Assembly: GCF_000383775.1 (NCBI RefSeq)
Contig: NZ_KB912564.1
Span: 87,317 to 122,078 of the forward strand
DNA length: 34,762 bases
Direction of reading: 5' to 3'
Origin: Saccharomonospora halophila 8
GTDB lineage: Bacteria > Actinomycetota > Actinomycetes > Mycobacteriales > Pseudonocardiaceae
In this document: positions 9,309 to 17,220 of the stretch, piece by piece
How the letters are laid out: the number at the start of each line of letters is the position of its first letter
Position numbering within the stretch: the stretch's first letter is position 1
Notes under the pieces: model-generated
What the model was told of the DNA's origin: nothing
What the model saw: the letters and a program-made list of their open reading frames with translations, nothing else
Database searches by the model: none
Position numbers and translations under genes: made by a program

Positions 9309-12005
9309 TCACGGTCGGCAGGACAATCGCAACCCGCCCCAGTCGGCGTGGTCGTAATCGACACCGTCCCCGCCGTCGCCGACGTGGAGCCGCAGTAACT
9401 CGACGCCGTCGACGGCGACGCGGAACGGGTGCGGACCTTCGGCGCCGTCGAGCACCGGCGACTCCGCCAGCACCGTCCCATCACCGGAGACGGTGAAAGC
9501 GGCCGATCCCCGCTCGCCCACCTCGTCGTCCACCCCGACCTCGGCGGTGAGCTGGTCGCAGCGTCCGCCGAGGTAGACCTCCACCGACGAGTGCGCGTGG
9601 ACGCCGAGTCCCCGGTCGAACGTGGTACCGTCGACGGTCAGCGGACCACCGTCGGCGGCCTCTCGCTCCCCATTCGACCGGTTCCGCTCGACCGGGCCCC
9701 ACCCGTTGTCGGCGCGGACGAACTCCATCTCACTGACGTAGGTATCGCCGTGCGGGGGCTCGGGCGGAACCAGCGCTGTCACCGCACGCTCGACGTGTAC
9801 GGGTTCGCGTGTGGCGGGGTCACCGGGCAGGCGGTACTCCGCGGCCACGGGCAGGTCGGTGCGGCCGCGTGCGCCGTCGCGGGGCGCGGTGAGGGTCCAG
9901 GTTCCGGTCACCGGCTCACCGGCGGCGAGGGTAGCCTTCCGGACGGGCTCGCCCGTGACCGTCCAACCCCGCGGAGCGTCCGGACGCAGCGTGACGTCGC
10001 GGATCCGCTGACCCTCGTCGAGCGTGAACGTGGCCGTCACCTCCACCGACCGGCCGGGCGGCACGGTCGCCGATTCCGGGTCGAGCGCGAGAGTGGTGGC
10101 GGGAACGGTACGCACCGGCCGGTCGCAGTGGTCCCGGCCCGGCTCGGCCGGGCAGAGCACGGCGGCGAACCCGCCGTTCTCGGCCACGGGTACCGACATC
10201 TCCTCGCCCGCGTGCACGGTCGTCGACTCGCGGACCAGCCCGGAACCGTCGGCGGTGTCGCGGTAGACGTCGGCCCGCCATCGACCGTCGCCGAGGACGT
10301 CGAGCGGCGCCGACAGGGTGCGCGCGGAGCCCGCGGCGATCCCGCCCACGAACCAGCGGTCCCCGGAGCGCCGAGCCAGAACGGCCTGCTCACCGGGTTC
10401 ACCGGAGAGCAGCTCGGTGTCGTCCCACACCGTGGGCACCTGGTCGAGGAACCGGTGCGCGACCGGGTGTTCGGCGTAGACCTCCGGCCGGTCGGCCAGG
10501 TGCAGCAGCGCCGACTCGAACACCACGGGCAGCGCCACCTCGTGCCCCGTCGAGGTGTGCCGGGTGTCCTGGGACAGGGTCACCGGGGTGTAGTCCATCG
10601 AGCCGACCACGTTCCGGGTGAACGGCAGCGTCGTGTTGTGCGCCGGGGTGACACCGTGGTCGGCGGTGAACGAGTAGTACTCCGCCCCGCGCACGGCCTC
10701 GTAGGTCATCAGATGCGGCCAGGTGCGGCTGAGTCCTTTCGGGATGGTCGAGCCGTGGAAGTTGACCATTAGCCGGTGCTCGGCGGTGGCGGCCAGCACC
10801 CGCTCGTACCAGTCGTGGCGGTCGGCGCCCTCGCCATGCCCGCCGCCGTTGTTCATGAAATCGATCTTGACCCCGCGTACGCCCCAGTCGGCGAGGCGGC
10901 CGAACCAGTGATTCATCTCCTCGGCGGTGTCCACGTCCCACCAGTGGAACCAGAGCAGCACGTCGACGCCGCGTGCGCGGGCGTACCGGGTGATCTCCGG
11001 CACCCAGGACGCGTCCCAGCCCTCGTCGATCAGTACGTAGGGCCAGCCGTGCTCGGCGGCGTGGTCGATGTAGTCGCGCTGGCGCTCGGGATCACGCGGA
11101 CTCTCGTGCTCCGGCAGCCACGACCACGCCACGCTGCCCGGCCGGATCCAGGAGGTGTCGGCGACGCGCGAGTCCGGTGCCAGGTCGTCGACGAGGGTGG
11201 ATTCGGTCACGGTGCCGAGGTCGCCGACGACGGCCACCCGCCACGGTGTGGTCAGCGGGCCGTCCGAGGCGGGCGGTCGCTCGACCAGGCTGAGGCGGTA
11301 GTCACCACCGCCGTCGTGGGTGAGCTTGCCGCCCGGGTAGGCCGAGGTCATCCCCGACTCGGTGAGCAGCACGTGCGGGTCGTCGTGGGTGTCACCGACG
11401 CGGAAGAGCGCGGGGTGGCCGTAGTCCCCTTCGGGCGCCGACCCCGCGGTCGTGGTGAAGCGCGGTTGTTCGTACCAGGAATTGTGCTGCAGCATCCAGG
11501 CGGTCGAGGAGGCCGGAAGCTCCCAGGAGGAGGCTTCGCGCAACACCGCCGTACCGTCCGGGTCAGGCAGGTGGTAGCGGTACGCGATGCCGTCGCGGGC
11601 GACGCGGACGACGAGATCGAGCCGGGTGCCGTCGGCGGCGGCGAAGCTCAACGTGGATTCGCGCAGCACGGCGTGGCGGTCGCGTCGTTTACCGGTGGGC
11701 ATGCGGTAGTTCTCGACGATGGTGCGGTCCGTACGCCCGGTGAAGGTGAGGTCGTGGGAGAGGTCGGCTTCCTCGGTGACGACGCCGACCTCGGAGGGCG
11801 GCAGGACGGCCGATCCGTTCCGGGTCACTCCGAGTTCCGGAGTTCCGTCGACGAGGCGGACCACGGCGGCGAGTTCGGATCCGGGCCCGGTCACGGTCCA
11901 GTCGGTTCGCTCGGCGGCTGCCGGTGGCACGGTGAGGGCGGTGCCGGTGAGGCCGGCGACGAGTGTGCCCACCGTGGCGGCATCGCGCACGGTTGACCAG
12001 CGCAT
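9309..12005 (-). CDS. secreted glycoside hydrolase family 97 enzyme with NEW3-like and NPCBM domains
   Basis: An 898-residue exported glycosidase. The signal peptide MRWSTVRDAATVGTL... is probably cleaved after PPAAA (about residue 31). The GH97 N-terminal beta domain (about 32-270) is followed by a catalytic barrel starting near SVAWSWLPEHESPRD. Asp382 in GVKIDFMNNGG is the likely nucleophile, and TYEAVRGAEYY matches the family's EGxRGxE element. After the GH97 C-terminal domain come a NEW3-like beta domain (about 650-745) and an NPCBM carbohydrate-binding module (about 755-898, ending WGGLRLSCRP). The Asp nucleophile position suggests the retaining, alpha-galactosidase-like branch. GGGAG lies 5 nt before ATG 12005, preferred over GTG 12011. 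No sugar transporter is adjacent. Confidence 0.9.
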   Translation of the reverse strand: MRWSTVRDAATVGTLVAGLTGTALTVPPAAAERTDWTVTGPGSELAAVVRLVDGTPELGVTRNGSAVLPPSEVGVVTEEADLSHDLTFTGRTDRTIVENYRMPTGKRRDRHAVLRESTLSFAAADGTRLDLVVRVARDGIAYRYHLPDPDGTAVLREASSWELPASSTAWMLQHNSWYEQPRFTTTAGSAPEGDYGHPALFRVGDTHDDPHVLLTESGMTSAYPGGKLTHDGGGDYRLSLVERPPASDGPLTTPWRVAVVGDLGTVTESTLVDDLAPDSRVADTSWIRPGSVAWSWLPEHESPRDPERQRDYIDHAAEHGWPYVLIDEGWDASWVPEITRYARARGVDVLLWFHWWDVDTAEEMNHWFGRLADWGVRGVKIDFMNNGGGHGEGADRHDWYERVLAATAEHRLMVNFHGSTIPKGLSRTWPHLMTYEAVRGAEYYSFTADHGVTPAHNTTLPFTRNVVGSMDYTPVTLSQDTRHTSTGHEVALPVVFESALLHLADRPEVYAEHPVAHRFLDQVPTVWDDTELLSGEPGEQAVLARRSGDRWFVGGIAAGSARTLSAPLDVLGDGRWRADVYRDTADGSGLVRESTTVHAGEEMSVPVAENGGFAAVLCPAEPGRDHCDRPVRTVPATTLALDPESATVPPGRSVEVTATFTLDEGQRIRDVTLRPDAPRGWTVTGEPVRKATLAAGEPVTGTWTLTAPRDGARGRTDLPVAAEYRLPGDPATREPVHVERAVTALVPPEPPHGDTYVSEMEFVRADNGWGPVERNRSNGEREAADGGPLTVDGTTFDRGLGVHAHSSVEVYLGGRCDQLTAEVGVDDEVGERGSAAFTVSGDGTVLAESPVLDGAEGPHPFRVAVDGVELLRLHVGDGGDGVDYDHADWGGLRLSCRP

Positions 12006-12046
12006 GTCCACTCCCGTTCGTTATTTGTTGTTTTATGTTCGTGTGT

Positions 12047-12060
12047 GAACGGTAACGTTC
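12047..12060. promoter_or_regulatory. inverted repeat upstream of the GH97 gene, candidate operator
   Basis: GAACG at 12047-12051 and CGTTC at 12056-12060 form perfect 5-bp arms around GTAA, 42 nt upstream of the GH97 start. A TATAGG-like -10 lies just upstream on the minus strand near 12072-12077, so a repressor bound here would cover the start of transcription. The regulator is unknown. Confidence 0.3.
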
Positions 12061-12319
12061 GAATCGAGAGTCCTATAGCGCCGTTCGCACGAAATCCGTC
12101 CCGCGCGAGATGACGGAGGGTAGGACCAACGGGCAACAGCGCCGGTGCCCCGGATCCGGTCAACCGCGCGGTACGCGGTGAGCGGGTGCAGCGCCCGATT
12201 CGTCCCGGCCGGTCGCGGCTATGTTTCCCGGATGGGCGGGTGACACCTGGCGCGCGATGGTGCGTGTCGGACACGGGAGAGGAGTCATCGCAGAATTCGG
12301 CGAGCATGGCACCGGTGGA
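12061..12319. other. intergenic region between the GH97 gene and a transposase remnant
   Basis: It holds the probable GH97 promoter at its left end. I see no supported gene; the 3' part of the neighbouring transposase appears to have been lost here. Confidence 0.4.
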
Positions 12320-12810
12320 CCACGCCGGACTCCCGATAGACGTGGGTGTCGTTGCGGTTTCCCGGTTGCGGGTCGCCGGTGGCGATGACCGGGCACGTGC
12401 CCGCGTCGATGGTGACCGGCGAGTTCCTGAAGTACCGGTGGTTCTTCGACGGCGCGGCCACCAGGCGGTCCCGCGTGGGCACCAGGGTGCCGTCCACGAT
12501 CGCGACCCTATCCAGACGGCACTCGCGCACCGGAGCGGGTGCCAGCACCGGGCCGAACGAGTCGAGGACCCGGTGCGCGGCCGAGTGACAAAACCCGAAC
12601 CACGGGCCGATCCGACGCAGGGCCAGGCGCCGGCACACCGACACCAGCAACACCCGGTCCCGCAGTCGCCACTGCCGACCCGGGCGACCATCCGCGACCG
12701 CCTCCCCGCCACGGGCCGCGACCGTGCCCACCAACCTCCGGAACTACCCGCGGCTCCCACCCCGGCAACGGGGCAATCCACTCCGACCGCACCGCCGTGA
12801 TCACCGGCAT
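12320..12810 (-). pseudogene. frameshifted and truncated DDE transposase (HTH_Tnp_4/DDE_Tnp_4 type)
   Basis: The start reads MPVITAVRSEWIAPLPGWEPR in one frame (ATG at 12810). After frameshifts it continues LVGTVAARGGEAVADGRPG, then LRDRVLLVSVCRRLALRRIGPWFGFCHSAAHRVLDSFGP (a helix-turn-helix region), then VAIVDGTLVPTRDRLVAAPSKNHRYF and VIATGDPQPGNRNDTHVYRESGV. These are typical pieces of actinobacterial IS5-group transposases with a DDE_Tnp_4 catalytic domain; the VDGT aspartate and the GNRND aspartate are visible. The protein breaks off after YRESGV, so the last third is missing. Confidence 0.75.
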
Positions 12811-12865
12811 ACCCTCGTGATCACCAACCCGCACCCGGCCACGATCACCGTGTTCCGAACAGAAT

Positions 12866-13714
12866 TCAGGGTTTGCGGGCGACCACGCATCCGACGAGGC
12901 GCTGGGCGTCGTTGAGTGGGCGGAGTGCGGGACCGTCGGGCCACCACGAGTCACAGGGCACCACCTCGGGCGGCGATCCGGCAGCGTGCGGGATGACGTC
13001 CAGGCCGGGCACCATCTCCAGGATCTGGTCGGCGGTGCGGAACACTCCCGAGCCCATCGGGCTGTCGAGCATGGACCGCTCCATCGCCCGGGCCGTAGCC
13101 GAGAGCTCGGGAATTTCGGGGTCGTAGAAGTGGGACACCGCCACGAACGAGCCGGACGGCAGCGGGTCGACGTAGGCGCGCATCACGTCGGCGTAGTCGT
13201 CACCGAGGTAATGGTGCATGGTGGAGACATGCAGCAGCCCGATCGGCTTGTCGAAGTCGAGGTGGGCGCGGACGAGGTCATGCTCGTAGACGTCCTTGGC
13301 CCGATAGATGTCGGCGTCGGCGATCCCCGTGTGCTCGTTCTCGGCGAGCAGCGCGTTGCCGTGCGCCAGGACCACCGGGTCGTTGTCGACATACACCACT
13401 CGGATCCGCTCGTCGATGCGCTGGGCCACCTGGTGGGTGTTCTCCGCGGTCGGCAGGCCCGAACCGCAGTCGAGGAACTGGGTGATGCCCGCCTGGTTGG
13501 CCAGGAACCGCACCACGCGAATGAGGAAGTTGCGGTTGCCCCACGCCATGTCACGCACCTCGGGCGCGGCGGTCCTGATCGCGTCGAGCACCTGACGGTC
13601 GATGGCGTAATTGTCCTTACCGCCAAGGGCGGCGTCATAGACCCGGGCGATACTGGCCCGGGTCGGGTCCACCCCGACCGGCGTCGAGCTGGGTGCGTTC
13701 GCGGGTTCACCCAT
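12866..13714 (-). CDS. S-adenosylmethionine-dependent methyltransferase (DUF574 / Methyltransf_19 family)
   Basis: A 282-residue protein of the actinobacterial SAM methyltransferase family often found in many copies per genome. Recognisable segments are the N-terminal PTRASIARVYDAALGGKDNYAIDR signature, the SAM loop QFLDCGSGLPT, RVVYVDNDPVVLAHG after the second strand, and LLHVSTMHHYLGDD in the centre. It ends RLVGCVVARKP. The ATG at 13714 is supported by GGGAG 7 nt upstream; another in-frame ATG lies at 13732. It stands alone, with a transposase remnant downstream and tRNA-linked recombination debris upstream. The methyl acceptor is unknown for this family. Confidence 0.92.
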   Translation of the reverse strand: MGEPANAPSSTPVGVDPTRASIARVYDAALGGKDNYAIDRQVLDAIRTAAPEVRDMAWGNRNFLIRVVRFLANQAGITQFLDCGSGLPTAENTHQVAQRIDERIRVVYVDNDPVVLAHGNALLAENEHTGIADADIYRAKDVYEHDLVRAHLDFDKPIGLLHVSTMHHYLGDDYADVMRAYVDPLPSGSFVAVSHFYDPEIPELSATARAMERSMLDSPMGSGVFRTADQILEMVPGLDVIPHAAGSPPEVVPCDSWWPDGPALRPLNDAQRLVGCVVARKP

Positions 13715-13732
13715 GGTCGTCTCCCGTGACAT

Positions 13733-14047
13733 GTCGGACGCGGACAGTGACACCATAGCCGGTCTCCCCCCGAATGGGATACCAGCGGGTAAGGTCATCG
13801 TCCGGCTCGACGCCAGGGTCCCGGCCTGTGTCCCGCGGAATTCCCGACGGCGACCGGGCACATCGCCGTTCCCATGCGAGACAGCGATCAGGCAGGTCAC
13901 GAAGGCACTCCGGGCAGGGGCCTGTCGACAAGCCGTGCGCGTGCCTCTTGCAACGCGTGACCTAGGCCGAACAGCCCGGTCACAACCGGGATTCACGCAA
14001 CCACCGTCGGCCGACCGTTCCGCCGAGCGGTGATATCGGCAGGACGG
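13733..14047. other. intergenic region upstream of the methyltransferase
   Basis: It probably contains the methyltransferase promoter; TATGGT on the minus strand near 13751-13756 fits TANNNT. No gene is supported on either strand. Confidence 0.35.
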
Positions 14048-14220
14048 GTGCTGGTGGACGCCGACGTGGCCTGCGACGTGCTGGTAGTACACCCGCCGTC
14101 GGCGGTGGCGGCCATGCTCGCCGACTACCACGCTGACCTCGCCGGAGGTGAGATTCGGTGAGCTCCCAAGAAGCCCCCGGGCGGGCGAGTCGGAGGCGGC
14201 GCGGCTGCTGCTGGCCCGCC
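14048..14220 (+). pseudogene. broken partial copy of the AbrB-like/recombinase junction
   Basis: This stretch closely matches 14975-15148. It encodes the AbrB-like C-terminus (DVLVVHPPSAVAAMLADYHADLAGGE, stop at 14159-14161) and, overlapping it by the same GTGA, the first codons of a recombinase (VSSQEAPG) with an indel that destroys the frame. The homology stops abruptly at GGCCCGCC (14220). There the sequence switches to an inverted copy of the module's promoter. It is the remnant of a second AbrB-recombinase cassette. Confidence 0.75.
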
Positions 14221-14291
14221 CGGTCATGACACACCACCCTCCTGCCGCGCAGAGGGGGACACCGGCAGCACGTCCACCGTAACGGACAGGG
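14221..14291. repeat. inverted repeat, left arm, flanking tRNA-Leu
   Basis: This 71-nt segment is the reverse complement of 14556-14626 with about five mismatches. It carries an inverted copy of the promoter and ribosome-binding region of the AbrB-like gene, including the GTGTGTCATGACCG start region. It joins directly to the broken cassette copy at 14220. Confidence 0.8.
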
Positions 14292-14394
14292 AGGCTGCCG
14301 GAGTGTCGTCGATGCAGGTGAGCGAATCTTTCCCGGAAGGTCGACCCCCGGTGCACGGCGCTGTGGGGCCTCCGTTACGCTATTAACCACGCAA

Positions 14395-14482
14395 GTCCGA
14401 GTGGCGGAATGGCAGACGCGCTAGCTTGAGGTGCTAGTGCCCGATTAAGGGCGTGGGGGTTCAAGTCCCCCCTCGGACACCA
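14395..14482 (+). tRNA. tRNA-Leu (anticodon GAG)
   Basis: An 88-nt class II tRNA including an encoded CCA end. Acceptor arms GTCCGAG and CTCGGAC pair over 7 bp. The anticodon stem CTAGC/GCTAG encloses the loop TTGAGGT, giving anticodon GAG for leucine CUC (and CUU) codons. A long variable arm (GTGCCCGATTAAGGGCG) and the T-arm GGGGGTTCAAGTCCCCC complete the fold. It lies between the two inverted-repeat arms and upstream of a tyrosine recombinase gene. Confidence 0.96.
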
Positions 14483-14514
14483 GTTCGTAGCAGATCTCAC
14501 TCAACAGTCCGTGA

Positions 14515-14535
14515 CCACCCGCTCACGCTGGGTGG
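14515..14535 (+). terminator. weak hairpin after tRNA-Leu
   Basis: CCACCC at 14515-14520 can pair with GGGTGG at 14530-14535 across a 9-nt loop, about 30 nt downstream of the tRNA. There is no U-tract. Confidence 0.35.
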
Positions 14536-14555
14536 ATCTTCGAGACACCGGTCAT

Positions 14556-14626
14556 CCCTGTCCGTTACGGTGGTTGTGCCGCCGGTGTCCCCCTCTGCGC
14601 GGCAGGGGGGTGATGTGTCATGACCG
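14556..14626. repeat. inverted repeat, right arm, containing the cassette promoter
   Basis: Partner of 14221-14291. It includes GTTACGGT, whose TACGGT fits a TANNNT -10, a GGCAGGGGGGTGATG ribosome-binding stretch and the ATG at 14620. Conservation of this non-coding DNA between the two arms suggests it carries the expression signals of the cassette. Confidence 0.75.
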
Positions 14627-14629
14627 GGC

Positions 14630-15088
14630 TTGTGCGGGCGGTGTCGATCCCGCCGCGTCTTCCTGTCACCGGACCGGCCGGGGAGCGGTCCGGGGTTCTC
14701 GCCGTTGTCGGTGCCGGATCTCAGCTGTCTGGAAGCGGGTTCGGGGCCGTGGGTGTTCGGCGCTGCCCTCGTGGACACCACAGGACGCATCTCCGAACGC
14801 CGTGTGGTGCGGGCGCTGGGCTGGCAGTCGGGCGACCGGTTGGCGATCACGGTGGTTCAGCGGTCGGTGCTGTTGCACCGGTGTGCCGAGGGCGCGTTCG
14901 TGATGTCGGACACCCCGTATGTGACGGTGCCGTCCTCGGCGCGGGCGCGGTCGGGGGTGCGGGCCGGGCAGCGGGTGCTGGTGGCCGCCGATGTGGCCCA
15001 CGACGTGCTGGTGGTGCACCCACCGTCGGCGGTGGCGGCCATGCTCGCTGACTACCACCGGGACTTGGCCGGGGGTGAGCCCGAGTGA
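14630..15088 (+). CDS. AbrB/SpoVT-like DNA-binding protein coupled to a recombinase
   Basis: The conserved part reads GAALVDTTGRISERRVVRALGWQSGDRLAITVVQRSVLL and YVTVPSSARARSGVRAGQRVLVAADVAHDVLVVHPPSAVAAML. These are two swapped-hairpin-like halves of the AbrB/MazE type. Its stop overlaps the recombinase start by GTGA (15085-15088), so the pair is translationally coupled and the protein may regulate or assist recombination. The 5' end is uncertain. The only well-placed start, ATG 14620 behind a purine-rich site, is in a different frame from the conserved domain. Either a frameshift lies between about 14620 and 14720, or a TTG/GTG start further in is used. The coordinates give the longest in-frame version. 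Confidence 0.65.
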   Translation: MCGRCRSRRVFLSPDRPGSGPGFSPLSVPDLSCLEAGSGPWVFGAALVDTTGRISERRVVRALGWQSGDRLAITVVQRSVLLHRCAEGAFVMSDTPYVTVPSSARARSGVRAGQRVLVAADVAHDVLVVHPPSAVAAMLADYHRDLAGGEPE

Positions 15089-16128
15089 GCACCCACGAAG
15101 CCCCACAGGCAGGCGACCTCGAAGCGGCGCGGCTGCTGCTGGCCCGCCTGGGCGTGAACCCGGCCGACCTGCTCGCCGAGACCGCCGGCTCGACGGAGCG
15201 GCCGGTGCCGACGGTGGCCGAGTGGATCCCGGTCGTGAGCGGGCTGGTCTCGCCCAGCACCGCGCGCGCCTACCGGTCCTACTGGGCCCGGGCCGAGGCG
15301 GCCTGGGGTGAGCGCCGGTTGGACGAGGTGTCGGCCAGCGACATCCGGGCTCAGGCGGAGAAGGCCAAGGCCACCGCGGTGGTGCGGCGCAACTCCCGCG
15401 GCGGGCGCAGCGCCGCGGAGAACTTCGTCGCCGCCCTCCGGTGCCTGTATCGGCATGCCGAGGACGACGGGCTGATCGACGAGCGCCGTAACCCGGCCCG
15501 GCGGGTCACCAAGCCCCGCCGGTTGCCGTCGACCCGCCGCGCCTTGCCCGACGAGCGCCTCTCCGAGATCATCGAAGTGGTCTCCGCCACGGGCGATGAT
15601 CCCGAGTTGGACACGCTGCTGGTGCGGCTGCACATCGAGACCGCCTGCCGCCGCGGCGGCGCCCTGACCCTGCGGCTGCGGGACCTGGACACCGACCAAT
15701 GCCTGCTGTTCCTCCGGCAGAAGGCCGAAACCGTGCGATGGCAACCGGCCTCACCCACCCTGATGCGCCACCTGGAAACCCACGCCCGCACCCGCGGGGC
15801 CACCCACCCCGACACACCGGTACTGCGCTACGCCCGGGGCGGGCCGCTCACCCGACGCCGCTACGACCACCTCTGGAACCGCGTCGCCCGCCACCTGCCC
15901 TGGGCGCGGGCCCAGCAGATCTCCACCCACTGGCTACGCCACACCACCCTGACCTGGGTCGAACGCCACTTCGGCTTCGCCACCGCCCACGCCTACGCCG
16001 GCCACACCGACTCCCACGACAACGCCACCAGCACCTACGTCAAAGCCGACCTCACCGACATCGCCACCGCCCTGGCCACCCTCACCGGCGAAGACCACCC
16101 CCTCGCCCACAACCGGCGACAACACTGA
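15085..16128 (+). CDS. tyrosine recombinase / phage-type integrase
   Basis: A 347-residue site-specific recombinase. The N-terminal core-binding domain (about 40-130) includes SPSTARAYRSYWARAEAAW and resembles XerC/D-type SAM-like domains. The catalytic domain shows Arg189/190 in ACRRGGALTLRL, Lys213 in RQKAE, His282-x-x-Arg285 in THWLRHT, His307 in AGHTD and nucleophile Tyr318 in STYVKA, so all catalytic residues are present. It starts with GTG inside the AbrB-like stop codon. It lies 600 nt from tRNA-Leu, but no second copy of the tRNA 3' end is seen in the window, so this is not clearly an integrated element. Confidence 0.92.
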   Translation: MSTHEAPQAGDLEAARLLLARLGVNPADLLAETAGSTERPVPTVAEWIPVVSGLVSPSTARAYRSYWARAEAAWGERRLDEVSASDIRAQAEKAKATAVVRRNSRGGRSAAENFVAALRCLYRHAEDDGLIDERRNPARRVTKPRRLPSTRRALPDERLSEIIEVVSATGDDPELDTLLVRLHIETACRRGGALTLRLRDLDTDQCLLFLRQKAETVRWQPASPTLMRHLETHARTRGATHPDTPVLRYARGGPLTRRRYDHLWNRVARHLPWARAQQISTHWLRHTTLTWVERHFGFATAHAYAGHTDSHDNATSTYVKADLTDIATALATLTGEDHPLAHNRRQH

Positions 16129-16433
16129 GCCCGCACCGGACCTTCGGGTAGTGCCGAACACGTGGGTCCGAGCGCGAACAGCAGCGTCCGTGGTGGGCTC
16201 CCGTGTCGGCAGATTGGTCCGATCGACGAGAGGGGCCGCCCGGACGTCACCGGTCCGCGCCGCGTTCGCCGCGCAACGTGGCTCGGACCAACGCTCGTGT
16301 AGTCGCGTTCAGTGATTTTTGTGCTCACTCGTTCGCGTGACGATGAGCTATCGGCTTCGAACTTGATTGCGGAACGTGATGGACGCTCTAGCCTCACCCC
16401 TGTCACGCAAGAACAACAGGGGGAGTGATTGTC
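16129..16433. other. intergenic region between the recombinase and I36-type genes
   Basis: No gene is supported. The right part is less GC-rich (GTGATTTTTGTG near 16311-16322) and probably holds the promoter of the secreted protein gene; GGGGGAG at 16420-16426 is its ribosome-binding site. Confidence 0.35.
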
Positions 16434-16925
16434 GTGCGTGTTGCCAAGAGACTGAGCATGGCGATGGTGCCGGTGCTGGCCGTGTTGCTCGGAACAGGGA
16501 CGAGTGCCGCCCACGCCGACACCGACGGGCAAGAAGCCCCGCAACCGCGGTCCAGTGCCGCGATCCAGCAGGAAGTCCTCCGCAGCGGGACTAACTTCGG
16601 GACGGTCACCGTCGGCCGCGGCTTCGACCGCTGCCCCAGCGGATACCTCTGCCTGTTCACCGACCGCAGAGGAGGCGGGCACATGGCCTACTTCAAGTGG
16701 GCCTCTCCCAACCTGACCCACCAGAACATCAACAACCGCACCTCCTCCCATTGGAACCGGACACACTACAACTTCCGCTCGTACATGCGCACCCACTACA
16801 CCGGCGAGTCGATGCTGCTCCCGCCCGGTGCCAACGGCCTCGACCTCAACTGGGGCAGCTACGAAGACATGATCAGCTCAGTGCGCTCAGTGCGACCCCG
16901 ACGAGATGCGCATGAACAACAGTAG
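16434..16925 (+). CDS. secreted peptidase inhibitor I36-type protein
   Basis: A 163-residue exported protein. The signal peptide VRVAKRLSMAMVPVLAVLLGTG ends near SAAHA. The mature domain has CPSGYLCLFTDRRGGGHMAYFKW and later SYEDMISSVRSV, matching the inhibitor I36 / beta-gamma-crystallin-like fold (SMPI type) common in actinomycetes. The two cysteines of the CPxGYLC motif are present. GTG 16434 was chosen over 16425 because GGGGGAG lies about 7 nt upstream. Targets of such proteins are usually metalloproteases, but most family members are untested. Confidence 0.85.
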   Translation: MRVAKRLSMAMVPVLAVLLGTGTSAAHADTDGQEAPQPRSSAAIQQEVLRSGTNFGTVTVGRGFDRCPSGYLCLFTDRRGGGHMAYFKWASPNLTHQNINNRTSSHWNRTHYNFRSYMRTHYTGESMLLPPGANGLDLNWGSYEDMISSVRSVRPRRDAHEQQ

Positions 16926-16962
16926 AGGTCGGTGTTGCGGAACCGGACGCAACACCGACCTC
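16925..16962 (+). terminator. perfect 15-bp terminator hairpin
   Basis: The left arm begins GAGGTCGGTGTTGCG at 16925, on the last base of the stop codon. The right arm CGCAACACCGACCTC ends at 16962, and the loop has 8 nt. There is no strong U-tract, but the stem is exceptionally stable. Confidence 0.85.
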
Positions 16963-17017
16963 AACCATCCGATCAGGGCTCCCGCGCTCCGCACGACCAG
17001 ACCGCGTGGCTGCAGCA

Positions 17018-17135
17018 TCGAAGCGTCTACGTACTCGCTACGAACGACACGCCGACATCCACTGCGGGCTTCTTCAGCCCGGTTGCTCACTGATCAGCTA
17101 TGGCCACCTACCAACCTCTTCTGAAACGAGCTGCT
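17018..17135 (+). pseudogene. IS5-type transposase remnant (C-terminal fragment)
   Basis: It reads KRLRTRYERHADIHCGLLQPGCSLISYGHL, equivalent to the RLRTRYERR.DIH..LL.LACSLI C-terminus of IS5-family transposases. After this the frame slips into a TTCTGAAACGAGCTGC tail resembling the 3' end of such elements. Nothing of the DDE core remains. It lies just beyond the 3' end of the EutH-like gene. Confidence 0.65.
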
Positions 17136-17220
17136 ATCCGGTTCCGGTTCGCACGTGGCTGGCAAGGTTGTTGCACCGTCCTGCCTCAGTGGACTCTCAA
17201 GCTTTCGACGTGCCGACCAC

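Noticed and set aside
14395-16128. Classical integrative element inserted at tRNA-Leu
   Set aside because: No direct repeat of the tRNA 3' end is found in the window and no cargo or replication genes follow the recombinase.
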